Origin: Phycisphaerales bacterium
Lineage (GTDB): Bacteria > Planctomycetota > Phycisphaerae > Phycisphaerales > UBA1924
NCBI GenBank assembly: GCA_028284805.1
Contig: JANQQZ010000091.1
Span: 1 to 64,000, forward strand
DNA length: 64,000 nt
Direction: 5' to 3'
In this document: positions 35,721 to 45,086 of the stretch, one piece after another
Position numbering within the stretch: position 1 is the stretch's first letter
How the letters are laid out: each line of letters begins with the position of its first letter
The notes under the pieces: generated by a model
Database searches by the model: none
What the model was told of the DNA's origin: nothing
Seen by the model: the letters and a program-made list of their open reading frames with translations, nothing else
Made by a program: the position numbers and the translations under genes

Positions 35721-37778
35721 CTACTCGACGTTGAGGCTTCGCACGTACTCGTTGAGTTCCGTCTCGCGCTGTGCGAGCTGCGATGACGCCTCAGTCCGCT
35801 CGGTGCGGATGGCTTCGAGCCGGTCCTCGTGCTGCTCGAGCGTGCGCAGGTACCGCCCGTGCAGGGTGTCCTGACGGCTGAGCGATCCCATGAGCCTCCG
35901 GACGCGTTCCTGGTCCTGAGCGAGGCGGCTGGTCTCGGCGTCGAGGCCCTGGATGCGTTTCTTGAGATCGTCGACCGCGCCGCGCCGCTCGGCGTAGCCC
36001 CGGAAGGCAGCCAGCACCTCGTCGGAGACCGACCCGTTGCGGTTGTACCGGATCATCTGCTCGAGGTCGAACGACATCAGGGCGATCCGGGTCGACGAGG
36101 TCCGGCTCTGGGTGGCCTCGAAGGCGACATCCTGCCCGGCGCCCGCGCCGATCTCGAACCGGTGGACCCCGGGGGCGGACTCGTAGAGCGGCGTCTTGGA
36201 ATCCAGATCCCAGCCCTCGAGCGCGTTGATCTCGAGGATCACGGTCCGCCCGCGCTGCTCGTCGTTGTTCGTGATCGTCACGCGGTCCACGACCTGGTTG
36301 AAGACGGTCTTGATCGCGACTCCGTCGCGGAAGCTGATCTTCTCGATGCGCTCGCGCCGGTTGACGGTGTTGCGCTCGATGCCGACGTCGAGGTCGACCC
36401 CGAAGGCGAGCATGCGGTCGTCGCCCGCGCCCACGTAGCCGATCTGGGCGTCGCCCGCGAACGCCGCGGCGTCGTAGACGCTCACCGGTCCAGGCATGAG
36501 CTTCAGGTCGGACGTGTTGGTCATCTCGAGCCCGCGCATGGGGTGATCGATGCCGTCGCTCGGGGACGAGATCGAGACGCGCCGTCCCGTGATCTCCTCG
36601 GTCAGGATAGGGATCATCGCGGACTGGCGCCTGCCCACGGTGACGGGGTCGTCGAGGCGGTAGAAGAAGACCTCGCCCGATTCGGCGGAGGACGCGCCGG
36701 CGACGAACGCGCCGGCGGCTTCCCGGAACGACAGACCGGGTGATGCCGGCACCGCATCGGCCATCTCGGTCACCACGGCTTCGCGGCCCGCGACGCTGCG
36801 CTGGAGGCCCAGCGAGTTCTGACCCGCTCCTCTGGCATCGAACCGATTGATCTCGGGATCGCGTCCGGCGGCGATGGTCCGCGGGCGCGCCGCGAGCTCG
36901 ACGGGCACGGGCACTGCCGGTCTCGGTGCGTAGAGCGGCTGAGAGAGCGGCATCGTGAACCCCACGGGCCGCCCCGCGACCAGGGAGAGGCTGACATCGT
37001 TCCAGTCGCTGTCCGTGGTGTTCTCGACGATCGCCCAGCCCTGCAGGCGGAGCGTGCCGTCGTCGTCCTCGGGGATCATCACGCGGTAACTGGTCTTCCA
37101 GACGGGCGTCTCCTGGGTGTAGACGGCGCTGACGCGTCGCTCGCCCGCCCCCCGGAGTTTGATCTCGAGCGAGCGGCTCTGCTCGGTCCGCTGCTCGGCC
37201 AGGGCGGCGAGCAGGGCCTCGAAGTCGGCCCGCAGTGCCTCGTCCTCGAAGGTGATCGAGGCGATCTCGTCGTCATGAACCGTGACGATGCCGCTCGGGC
37301 CCAGCAGGCTGACGCGGGCGCGGGTGGTGGTGCTGCCGTTGTCGTTCATCGTTGTGACGGCATCGGCGCCGAGGATCCGCCCAGGGATCGTGCCGCGCCC
37401 GGTGGCCTCGATCGTCACCTCGGCGCCCTTGAACCCGACCAGGATCAGGTTGAGCGTGAGCTGATTGGGCGACGAGACCCCGAGGGCCTCCAGCAGCCGA
37501 GCGACGGGTTCGTCGGCGGTGTAGGTCACCGCCCCGACCCGCCCGCCGTCGTAGTCGAGCACGACGAGCGACTTGAGGAGGTCGTCGATCTGGTCGGCTG
37601 AGGCATCGAGCTTCACGGTTGCGTCGCCCTGCACGGTGCCGCTCCGCTCGAACGCGCCGACGCCCGATCGGTAGAGGGTGACCGAGCTGACCGGGAGGGT
37701 CTGATCCTGCGCGGGCGCGAGCGCCGCGGGCATGCCTGCGAGCAGGGCGAGCGCGAGCGGTCGTCGGATGGCGTTCAT
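35721..37778 (-). CDS. Exported DUF4139-like protein with C-terminal coiled coil
   Basis: 685 residues with a signal peptide (LALALLAGMPAALAPAQ). Near the N-terminus SSVTLYRSGVGAFERSGTV matches the start of mucoidy-inhibitor/DUF4139 proteins, whose function is not known. TPVWKTSYRVMI and the closing EINALEGWDLDSKTPLY fit the same family. The last 110 residues form a charged coiled coil (VDDLKKRIQGLDAETSRLAQ). Usually the coiled coil is central and DUF4139 C-terminal, so this arrangement is unusual. Expression probably starts at the TGGTAGCAT element 23 bp upstream, with AAGGAG before the ATG. Confidence 0.8.
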   Translation of the reverse strand: MNAIRRPLALALLAGMPAALAPAQDQTLPVSSVTLYRSGVGAFERSGTVQGDATVKLDASADQIDDLLKSLVVLDYDGGRVGAVTYTADEPVARLLEALGVSSPNQLTLNLILVGFKGAEVTIEATGRGTIPGRILGADAVTTMNDNGSTTTRARVSLLGPSGIVTVHDDEIASITFEDEALRADFEALLAALAEQRTEQSRSLEIKLRGAGERRVSAVYTQETPVWKTSYRVMIPEDDDGTLRLQGWAIVENTTDSDWNDVSLSLVAGRPVGFTMPLSQPLYAPRPAVPVPVELAARPRTIAAGRDPEINRFDARGAGQNSLGLQRSVAGREAVVTEMADAVPASPGLSFREAAGAFVAGASSAESGEVFFYRLDDPVTVGRRQSAMIPILTEEITGRRVSISSPSDGIDHPMRGLEMTNTSDLKLMPGPVSVYDAAAFAGDAQIGYVGAGDDRMLAFGVDLDVGIERNTVNRRERIEKISFRDGVAIKTVFNQVVDRVTITNNDEQRGRTVILEINALEGWDLDSKTPLYESAPGVHRFEIGAGAGQDVAFEATQSRTSSTRIALMSFDLEQMIRYNRNGSVSDEVLAAFRGYAERRGAVDDLKKRIQGLDAETSRLAQDQERVRRLMGSLSRQDTLHGRYLRTLEQHEDRLEAIRTERTEASSQLAQRETELNEYVRSLNVE

Positions 37779-37801
37779 GGCGGGCTCCTTGGTCTGGAAA
37801 C

Positions 37802-37810
37802 ATGCTACCA
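37802..37810 (-). promoter_or_regulatory. Candidate extended -10 for the DUF4139 gene
   Basis: TGGTAGCAT on the minus strand, ending 23 bp before the ATG, fits an extended -10. It lies inside a 6-bp inverted repeat (GTCTGG...CCAGAC). Confidence 0.4.
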
Positions 37811-37866
37811 GACAGTTGGACGGCGCATCGCTCCGGACGGTTCGCGCGGGGCACTAGGATCGGGTC

Positions 37867-40800
37867 ATGCCTGAGTTGCCGGTGCTGACCCCCCAGGACT
37901 TGGACCGCTTCGAGCGCGAGCGGGACACCATCGCCCGCGATCTGGCCAACGCGGTGCGCGGCGAGGTTCGGTTCTCGCCCCACGACCGAGGGCTGTACGC
38001 GACGGACGCCTCGATCTACCAGGTCGAGCCCCTAGGGGTGGTGGTCCCCGACTCGATCGAGGACGCGGAGGCGGCGGTGAAGTTCTGTGCCGGGCGGGGC
38101 CTGCCGATGCTGCCCCGGGGTGGGGGCACGAGCCTGGCCGGGCAGTGCGTGAACCGCGCGGTGGTGATCGATCTGTCCGCGCGGTGCCGGGGTGTGCTGC
38201 GCGTGAACGCGGAGGAACGCTGGTGCGAGGCCCAGAGCGGCACGACCATCGACGATCTGAACCGCCATCTCGCGGACACGGGGTTGTTCTTCGCTCCGGA
38301 CCCTTCGACGCTGCGTCAGGCGAACATCGGCGGGTGCATCGGGAACAACGCGGCCGGTACACGATCGGTCCGCTACGGGCGGACGTCCGAGAGCCTCCTC
38401 GCGGTCGATGCGATCCTGGCCTCGGGCATGCGCGTGCGGTTCGACAAGGGCGCAGCGACCCGCGACCCGGTCGCCAGGCGGATCACGGGCGACGTCATCG
38501 ATGTCGTTCAGCGCCACGAGCGGCTGATCCGCGAGCGGTTCCCGAAGACGCCCCGCCGAAATGCCGGGTACGCGCTGGACGCTGTATTGGCCCAGCTCGA
38601 TCAGCCCGGCTCGCCGCTCGAGAACGTCGATCTGTCGCAGCTGCTGTGCGGCTCTGAGGGCACGCTTGCGCTCACCGCCTCCGCCCGCCTGAAGCTTCAC
38701 CGGATCCCGACGCATAGAGCGCTCGCGGTCATCGGATTCGGCTCGGTCGACGAGGCGATCGCGATGGTCCCGGCGCTGCTGGAGGTCAGCCCCGGGGCGG
38801 TCGAGCTGCTCGACGATATGGTCATCGGCATGGCGCGCGAGAACCTGGAGTACCGGCGCTACGTCGATCTCATGCCCCAGCCGGGGACCGGTGACCTCGC
38901 GGCGGTTCTGTATGTCGAACTGCTTGAGCACGATCCGGGTGCGATCGATGAGGGTGAGCAGCGGGTCCGCGCAATCGCACAAGGCAGCCCGATCGAGGTG
39001 CACCGCGATCCGACAGCGATGGCCCGCGCGCTCAAACTCCGCCAGGCGGGCGAGCCCCTGCTGCACTCGATCCCGGGCGAGCGCAAGCCTCTGGGCTTCG
39101 TCGAGGACAACGCGGTGCCCGTCGAGAATCTCAGCCGCTTCGTGCGCGACTTCCGCGCGATCTGCGAGCGTCACGGCACCACCGCTGCATTCTACGCCCA
39201 CGCATCGGTCGGGGTGCTCCATGTGCGTCCGCTGCTGAGCCTGCGGTCCGCGTCCGATCGGGAGGCGGTTGTGAGCATCGCATCTGACGTTGCCGATCTG
39301 GCTAGATCCCTCGGTGGCGTGATGTCGGGCGAGCACGGCGACGGGCGTGCCCGGGGCCCTCTCCTCGAGCGGTACTTCGGGCCCGAACTGATGCGGGCTT
39401 TCGCGGAGATCAAGGCCATGTTCGATCCATCCGGGCTGCTGAACCCCGGGAACATCGTTGCGCCCTCCGCTCTCTCTTCGATCGTCGAGACGACGCGCGT
39501 GCACCCCTCCCGTGAGGAAGCCAGGGTGCCCCCGACCGAGACCTACTTCGAGTTTCGGGATCAGGAGGGATTCGGGCACGCCATCGAGCGATGCAACGGC
39601 GCCGGGGTGTGCCGCAAGACCACGGGGGGCACGATGTGCCCCTCGTACATCGCGACGATGGACGAGCGTCACTCCACGCGTGGGCGTGGGAACGCCCTTC
39701 GCCTGGCGGTGACCGGGCAGTTCGGGACACGAGGCGCCGCAGACTGGGACGACCCCGAGACGCACGAGACCCTTGACCTCTGTCTGAGCTGCAAGGCCTG
39801 CAAGGCCGAGTGCCCGAGCAACGTTGATGTCGCCCGGCTGAAAGCGGAGTACACGGCGCAGTCCTTTAGAGCCCGCGGGGGTGCCCCGCTGCAGGCAAGG
39901 GTGTTCGGGCACGTCCGCCTTGCGAACCGTCTTGGCTCTCTCGTTCCGAGCGTGAGCAACGCGGTCGCGAAGCTGTCGCCCGTGCGCGCGCTGATGAACC
40001 GTGCGCTCGGGCTGAGCCCAGAGCGATCGCTGCCCGTGTTCTCGCCCGCGCTTGGCCAGAGGCTCCGTCGCGAGGAGGAATCATCGGATGCGCTGCCGAC
40101 CGTGCTGCTCTACGGCGATTGCTTTACCGCTTACAACGAATCGGGGATCGGTGTTGCGGCGGCTCGCCTGCTGCGTGCGTTCGGGTATCGCGTGGTGTAT
40201 GCCGACGCGGGGTGCTGCGCCCGGGCGATGATCTCCACGGGACTGCTCCGCGACGCGATACGTGCGATGGAGAGGGGCGTCGTCAAGCTCGAACAGATGA
40301 TCGAGTCGCACAAGGCCAGGGCAGTGCTGGTGCTCGAGCCCTCGTGTCTCTCGGCGATCCGGGACGACTGGCTCGATCTGCGATCTGGCGTCTCACTCGA
40401 GCGGCGATCCGCGATCGCGGAACGGGCGATGCTCGTTGAGCAGTTTCTCGAAGCCCACTGGGACGCTCACCCCCGGCGCCCCGGGTTCGATCCGCCCGAG
40501 CGGCCCGTGCTCTTTCACGCGCACTGCCATCAGAAGGCGCTCTGGGGCAGCGAGTCGACGTCGGCGCTGCTCGAGCGGACGCTCGGGCAGGATCGTGTGC
40601 ACGCCCCCGACACCGGATGCTGCGGCATGGCAGGCTCGTTCGGCTATGCGCAACACCGCTACGAACTCTCGATGCGGATCGGAGAGCTGTCGGTCTTCCC
40701 GGCGATCCGCGATACGGAAGCCGGCGCCGACGTGCTTGCTTCGGGCACGTCCTGCCGTCACCAGATTCTTGATGGCACGGGGCGGCACGCCGAGCACCCG

Positions 40801-40878
40801 ATCGCGTACCTGGCCCGCAGGTTGACGCGGGCGCCCATGCACGAGACGGAGAGCCGGGCACCGCTCTTCCCCCGCTAG
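37867..40878 (+). CDS. FAD-binding and Fe-S oxidoreductase (D-2-hydroxyacid dehydrogenase type, YdiJ-like)
   Basis: A 1003-residue single-chain enzyme combining the modules that in other bacteria form GlcD and GlcF/LutA. Residues about 57-235 are a PCMH-type FAD domain (PRGGGTSLAGQCVNRAVVID, GCIGNNAAGTRSVRYG) followed by an FAD-oxidase C-terminal domain (MSGEHGDGRARG). Two 4Fe-4S motifs follow: CNGAGVC...GTMCPSY (about 575) and CLSCKACKAECPSN (about 640-652). Two CCG-type motifs end the chain (AGCCARAM near 782 and TGCCGMAGSFGY near 918). It probably oxidises lactate, glycolate or 2-hydroxyglutarate at the inner membrane and passes electrons to the quinone pool. No regulator or transporter is adjacent. 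Confidence 0.9.
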   Translation: MPELPVLTPQDLDRFERERDTIARDLANAVRGEVRFSPHDRGLYATDASIYQVEPLGVVVPDSIEDAEAAVKFCAGRGLPMLPRGGGTSLAGQCVNRAVVIDLSARCRGVLRVNAEERWCEAQSGTTIDDLNRHLADTGLFFAPDPSTLRQANIGGCIGNNAAGTRSVRYGRTSESLLAVDAILASGMRVRFDKGAATRDPVARRITGDVIDVVQRHERLIRERFPKTPRRNAGYALDAVLAQLDQPGSPLENVDLSQLLCGSEGTLALTASARLKLHRIPTHRALAVIGFGSVDEAIAMVPALLEVSPGAVELLDDMVIGMARENLEYRRYVDLMPQPGTGDLAAVLYVELLEHDPGAIDEGEQRVRAIAQGSPIEVHRDPTAMARALKLRQAGEPLLHSIPGERKPLGFVEDNAVPVENLSRFVRDFRAICERHGTTAAFYAHASVGVLHVRPLLSLRSASDREAVVSIASDVADLARSLGGVMSGEHGDGRARGPLLERYFGPELMRAFAEIKAMFDPSGLLNPGNIVAPSALSSIVETTRVHPSREEARVPPTETYFEFRDQEGFGHAIERCNGAGVCRKTTGGTMCPSYIATMDERHSTRGRGNALRLAVTGQFGTRGAADWDDPETHETLDLCLSCKACKAECPSNVDVARLKAEYTAQSFRARGGAPLQARVFGHVRLANRLGSLVPSVSNAVAKLSPVRALMNRALGLSPERSLPVFSPALGQRLRREEESSDALPTVLLYGDCFTAYNESGIGVAAARLLRAFGYRVVYADAGCCARAMISTGLLRDAIRAMERGVVKLEQMIESHKARAVLVLEPSCLSAIRDDWLDLRSGVSLERRSAIAERAMLVEQFLEAHWDAHPRRPGFDPPERPVLFHAHCHQKALWGSESTSALLERTLGQDRVHAPDTGCCGMAGSFGYAQHRYELSMRIGELSVFPAIRDTEAGADVLASGTSCRHQILDGTGRHAEHPIAYLARRLTRAPMHETESRAPLFPR

Positions 40879-40879
40879 C

Positions 40880-41827
40880 TCACAAGGGCATAGGGGTCTG
40901 CTCGAGCACGTCACGGACGATGGCTTCGGCGTCGCCGAGCGACAGCCCGCCGTAGCTGCTCGCGCCGATGAGCCGGTGCGCCGTGACCGCGACGAAATGG
41001 TCGGTGATGTCGTCGGTGGTGACGTAGTCCCGGTCACGCACGCGGGCGGAGGCGCGTGCCATCCGGGCGACCGCGAGCGCACCGCGGGTGCTCACGCCCG
41101 CGGCGAGTTCCGACCGCTGCCTCGACGCGTCGGCCAGCGCGCGGATGTACTGAGCGAGAGGACGCTCAAGCGTCGTCGCGTCCGCGGTCTGCTGGAGCCT
41201 GAGCACGTCGGCGGGCGTTGTTACCGGCTCGAAGTCACGCAGGCGTTGGGTCGCGGGATCCTCGAGCAGCACCCGGATCTCCGACTCGCTGTCGAGGTAT
41301 CCCAGCGACGAGCGGACCAGGAACCGGTCGAGCTGGCTCTCGGGCAGCGGGTAGGCGCCGTGGTGGTCGGCGGGGTTCTGGGTCGCGATCACCAGAAACG
41401 GCGATGGCAGGGCGTGCGTGTGCCCGTCCACGGTGACGGAAGCGTCGTTCATCGCCTCCAGCAGCGCGCTCTGAGTCCGGGGTGGCGCTCGGTTGATCTC
41501 ATCGGCGATGACCACGTTGGCGAAGACCGGGCCCGGCACGAACCGGAATTCCCGCGTGGGCTCGTCGTAGAGCGAGACACCGACGATGTCGGCGGGCAGC
41601 AGATCGGAGGTCATCTGGATCCGCTTGTGCGTCCCGCCCATCGCCCTGGCGGCGATCGAGGCGAGCACGGTCTTACCCACCCCGGGGACATCCTCCAGCA
41701 GCAGATGCCCGCGCGCCAGCAGGCAGCACAGCAGACGGTCGACCGCCAGCGAGGGGCCCAGGAAGGCGGAGCGGATCGAGTCTCGGAGGGACACGATCAC
41801 GTCGGTTGGAGATACTTGGGTCGTCAT
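40880..41827 (-). CDS. MoxR-family AAA+ ATPase
   Basis: Chaperone-like AAA+ ATPase, 315 residues. Walker A is EDVPGVGKTVLA, Walker B is VVIADEINRAPPRTQSALLEAM, sensor 1 lies in FLVIATQNPADHHGAYPLPESQLDRFL. MoxR proteins usually work with vWA- or DUF58-containing partners encoded nearby. Here the closest vWA gene is about 5 kb away at 46.5 kb, in a different operon, so a direct link is uncertain. Convergent with the oxidoreductase (1-bp gap) and divergent from the zinc-ribbon protein. Confidence 0.92.
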   Translation of the reverse strand: MTTQVSPTDVIVSLRDSIRSAFLGPSLAVDRLLCCLLARGHLLLEDVPGVGKTVLASIAARAMGGTHKRIQMTSDLLPADIVGVSLYDEPTREFRFVPGPVFANVVIADEINRAPPRTQSALLEAMNDASVTVDGHTHALPSPFLVIATQNPADHHGAYPLPESQLDRFLVRSSLGYLDSESEIRVLLEDPATQRLRDFEPVTTPADVLRLQQTADATTLERPLAQYIRALADASRQRSELAAGVSTRGALAVARMARASARVRDRDYVTTDDITDHFVAVTAHRLIGASSYGGLSLGDAEAIVRDVLEQTPMPL

Positions 41828-41850
41828 CGGACTCAGCTTCTGTTTATGAT
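41821..41850 (+). promoter_or_regulatory. Candidate sigma-70-type promoter
   Basis: TCGTCA, then 18 bp, then TATGAT (5 of 6 matches to the -10, 4 of 6 to the -35), pointing at the zinc-ribbon membrane gene 32 bp downstream. The -35 overlaps the start codon of the divergent moxR gene, so the two promoters may compete. Confidence 0.5.
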
Positions 41851-41881
41851 CGGCTCAGCACTTCTGTGAGGTCTCGGCAGG

Positions 41882-42829
41882 GTGAGCGATCCGACACACA
41901 ACTCTTCCGACGGATCGCCCGCAGAGCAGGGTAGCCCGGAACGATCGGAACTCGAATACGAGCTGTCCGGGCCGATGCCCTGCGCGACGTGCCGCTACAA
42001 CCTGTCGGGCCTTTCGATCCTGGGGCGCTGTCCGGAATGCGGCACGCTGATCCGGGACACGCTGCTCGTTCTCGTTGATCCATTCGCGGACTCGGTCCCC
42101 AGGGTTCGTCGCCCGCGGACGATCGCGGTTGCGGTCGTGGGCTGGTCGGGGGCGGCCCTGCTCGCATCGCTCGCGCTGATCGCCCACCGCTGTGCGCAGA
42201 TGCTCTGCGAGACGAGCCGGATGTTCTGCGGCGCAACGGCGTTGGGCGCGCTCGGTGTCGTGTGCGTGTACGCCTCGGCGTTCTTCGGGCTGGGCATGCT
42301 CCGCCCGATGCGTTCCACGCGCACGCTCGGCGTCGTCTGCTCGCTCGCGGCGTGTGCAGCGCTCGCGTTCTCGGGCACGCTGATGGCGATCACGCTCCTG
42401 ATCCGCGATCCGGCTCGCGGCTCGCCCTACACCGACCTCGCTGTGATCGACCCGCGCCGCGTTGGCGAGCATCTCGCCGCGCACGGGCTGCTCCTGCTCG
42501 CGACGCTCCTGTACCGCCCCAATGCGCGCGCGGTCTCGTCGGCCTCCTGGCGGCTGCGTGAGAATCACGCGAACAAGCAGCGGCTGCTTACGGTTGCAGC
42601 CTCGCTGGTCTCGATCATCGTGGGTGACGCGATCCTGCTGCTGAGCTCGGAGCTCGCCCGAGACACCAAGGTCGTGGTCTCCGTCGCGGGTCTCTTCCTC
42701 GTGCTCATCGGCTCGGGTGTGCTTGCCGTTGCGCTGTTTGGGGTTTTGCTCGATTCGATCAGCATTGCCCGGACGCTCTGGCGGGTCCCGGTCGCGTTCC
42801 GCGATGCCGTTCGGCGGGTCCGAGCGTGA
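41882..42829 (+). CDS. Zinc-ribbon membrane protein
   Basis: 315 residues, unknown function. An acidic N-terminus is followed by a zinc ribbon (CATCRYNLSGL...RCPECG, Cys about 34-52) and five or six hydrophobic stretches (for example GWSGAALLASLALIA, GALGVVCVYASAFFGLGML, LTVAASLVSIIVGDAILLL). Such CRYNLSGL...CPECG heads on membrane proteins are common in planctomycetes. The start is GTG at 41882; an internal ATG just before the ribbon is possible. Its stop overlaps the next gene (GTGA), so the two are coupled. Confidence 0.8.
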   Translation: MSDPTHNSSDGSPAEQGSPERSELEYELSGPMPCATCRYNLSGLSILGRCPECGTLIRDTLLVLVDPFADSVPRVRRPRTIAVAVVGWSGAALLASLALIAHRCAQMLCETSRMFCGATALGALGVVCVYASAFFGLGMLRPMRSTRTLGVVCSLAACAALAFSGTLMAITLLIRDPARGSPYTDLAVIDPRRVGEHLAAHGLLLLATLLYRPNARAVSSASWRLRENHANKQRLLTVAASLVSIIVGDAILLLSSELARDTKVVVSVAGLFLVLIGSGVLAVALFGVLLDSISIARTLWRVPVAFRDAVRRVRA

Positions 42830-43236
42830 AGACGGAAGATCGTCAGCTGTTCGACCGCTGCTTCGACGCGGTCATGGCCGGGCTGCCCCGGCACCTGATC
42901 GAGCTGATCGAGTCCGAGCTTGTGGTGCTCGTGGATGATGCGCCGACAGAGGACATGCTCCGTGAATTCGCGGAAGAGGACGGGGAGATCGCCTCTCCGG
43001 AATCGTTGCTCGGGCTGCACACGGGCGTGCCCGTCACGGAGTGGTCGGTCGAGGATCACGCCCGGGAGCCCCCGACGATCCATCTCTTCCGAGCGGGCCT
43101 TCTTGCCGAGGCAACGGACGAGTCGGGCGTCGATGAGGCCGAGCTCGAACTCCAGATTCGCGTGACGCTGCTGCACGAGATCGGTCATCACTACGGGCTC
43201 GACGAGGAAGATCTCGACCGGCTGGGGTACGGCTAG
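42826..43236 (+). CDS. Small zincin-like metallopeptidase
   Basis: 136 residues, cytosolic, with the zinc motif HEIGHHYG (His117, Glu118, His121) and an acidic DEEDLDRLGYG end typical of the short metallopeptidase family that ends soon after HExxH (Zincin_1-like). A downstream acidic residue would complete the zinc site. The GTG start overlaps the upstream stop. Substrates in this family are not established. sppA follows after 56 bp. Confidence 0.88.
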   Translation: MKTEDRQLFDRCFDAVMAGLPRHLIELIESELVVLVDDAPTEDMLREFAEEDGEIASPESLLGLHTGVPVTEWSVEDHAREPPTIHLFRAGLLAEATDESGVDEAELELQIRVTLLHEIGHHYGLDEEDLDRLGYG

Positions 43237-43292
43237 CATCCTCCCGAACGGGCGTCGGTATGCCCCGTGCCTGACTGAAAGGACGCGTACAG

Positions 43293-45068
43293 ATGTGGAC
43301 CACCGCCTTCGCCGCTGCCCTGCTCGCCCACTCCGGCATTGCCCCAGCCACGATGGCGGATGCGTCTGATGACGCCGCGGTCGGGCTCATCACGCTCAGC
43401 GGCGGGCTCGCGGACCGCCCCGACCCCTTCGGCTGGCTCACAGGTGAGCCCGAGCTGACCCTGCGGTCCGTTGTTTCGGCGCTCGAGCACGCGGCCGACG
43501 AGTCGGACCTCGATGCGATGGTGCTCCAGCTCGAAGACGTGTCGTTCAGCCGGACGCAGATCGAGGAGATCGGTGCCGCGGCGCGCGATCTGAGCGAGTC
43601 GGGCATCCCGGTCTATGTGGTGACCGACGCGCTCGGGCCAGGCGAGGTGCTGCTCGGGTCGTACGCGGACACGGTCATCGCCCAGGCGGGTACCGGGCTG
43701 ATGATGCCGGGCATGTACATGGAGGAGCTCTACCTGCGGGACGCTCTCGAGTGGATGGGTGTCGAGCCGAGCTTCGTGCAGGTCGGGGCGTACAAGGGCG
43801 CCGACGAGATGTTCAACCGCTCGGAGCCCACTGCGCCGTGGGAAGAGAACATCAGCCAACTGCTTGACAGCCTCTATGGAAACATGCGGGCGCAGATCGA
43901 GAGCGGACGCGATCTCACGGGCGATGAGATGGACGAGGCGATGGCCCGGGCCTGGTTCGCAGAAGCAGAGGACGGCGTCGAACTCGGGCTCATCGATGAG
44001 ACCCTCGAGCTCAACGCGCTCACGTCGCAGATGGAGGAACGGCTCGGTCAGGACGTCAGCTGGGAAATGGACTACGGGCTCGATCAGGCGGGGATGACGA
44101 TCGATACCACGAACCCGTTCGCGGTCTTGTCGCTGCTCTCGAGCGACCCCTCGAATGATCCCACGGGGCCCACGATCGCGGTCTTGCACATCGACGGTCC
44201 GATCATGGACGGCGATTCGGTGCAGGGCGGCCTCTTCGGCTCCTCGTCCGTCGGCAGCCGCACCATCCGCCGGCTCTGCAAGACGCTTCAGAACGAGGAC
44301 CTGATCGAGGGCGTCGTGGTGCGCATCGACTCGCCAGGCGGCTCCGCGACCGCGAGCGAGGTCATCTGGCGGTCGATCCGCGAGCTCGCTGAGGACAAGC
44401 CGGTCTACGTATCCATCGGTTCGATGGCCGCCTCGGGGGGGTACTACATCGCGGTCGCCGGGGATCGGATCTTCGTGAATCCCTCGTCGATCGTTGGCTC
44501 GATCGGGGTCGTAGGGGGCAAGCTCGCGATCGCGGGGCTCTACGACAAGCTCCGGATCAACGTCGTCGAGCGGGCACGGGGCCCGCACGCCGATCTGTTC
44601 GGTTCGTCGCCCTGGAACGAGGCGCAGCGCGAAGTGGTGCGTGATAAGATGACCGAGACTTACGACCTGTTCACGAGCCGTGTCACCGCGGGGCGAACAG
44701 GCATCGAGCTCGACCGGGTTGCCGAGGGACGGCTGTTCACGGGCGACCGCGCGCTCGGGCTCCGCATGGCGGACGAGATCGGATCGCTCAACGACGCGAT
44801 CGCGGTGATGGCCGACGAGCTCGACCTGGCCTCGTACGACGTGCTGGACTACCCGGGGCCCCAGAGCCTCGAGGACCTGCTCGATCAGATGGTGCCTGGC
44901 GGGGTCTCGGCGTCCTCGCCGGCGCCCGCGGCTTCGGTGCTGGCCGCGGGCCTCGAAGCCATGGTGGGCGACGCATGGCCCTCGCTGCGCCAGCGGATCG
45001 ATGCGGCGATCATGCTCCGGAACCAGCCGGTCACTGTGCTCGAGCACCGCGTGCTGCACATCCGCTGA
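43293..45068 (+). CDS. sppA: Signal peptide peptidase SppA, two-domain type
   Basis: Membrane-associated serine protease that degrades leftover signal peptides. 591 residues, the long (67 kDa) form with duplicated ClpP-like domains. The catalytic pair is Lys168 in the N-terminal domain (VGAYKGADEMF) and Ser381 in the C-terminal domain (SMAASGGYYIA). RIDSPGGS is the oxyanion-region motif. The N-terminus is hydrophobic (FAAALLAHSGIAPATMA) and could be a signal peptide or anchor. An AAAGGA lies ten bases before the ATG. The gene is convergent with frr, 18 bp apart. Confidence 0.94.
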   Translation: MWTTAFAAALLAHSGIAPATMADASDDAAVGLITLSGGLADRPDPFGWLTGEPELTLRSVVSALEHAADESDLDAMVLQLEDVSFSRTQIEEIGAAARDLSESGIPVYVVTDALGPGEVLLGSYADTVIAQAGTGLMMPGMYMEELYLRDALEWMGVEPSFVQVGAYKGADEMFNRSEPTAPWEENISQLLDSLYGNMRAQIESGRDLTGDEMDEAMARAWFAEAEDGVELGLIDETLELNALTSQMEERLGQDVSWEMDYGLDQAGMTIDTTNPFAVLSLLSSDPSNDPTGPTIAVLHIDGPIMDGDSVQGGLFGSSSVGSRTIRRLCKTLQNEDLIEGVVVRIDSPGGSATASEVIWRSIRELAEDKPVYVSIGSMAASGGYYIAVAGDRIFVNPSSIVGSIGVVGGKLAIAGLYDKLRINVVERARGPHADLFGSSPWNEAQREVVRDKMTETYDLFTSRVTAGRTGIELDRVAEGRLFTGDRALGLRMADEIGSLNDAIAVMADELDLASYDVLDYPGPQSLEDLLDQMVPGGVSASSPAPAASVLAAGLEAMVGDAWPSLRQRIDAAIMLRNQPVTVLEHRVLHIR

Positions 45069-45086
45069 GCGGACGGGAGGGCCTCG

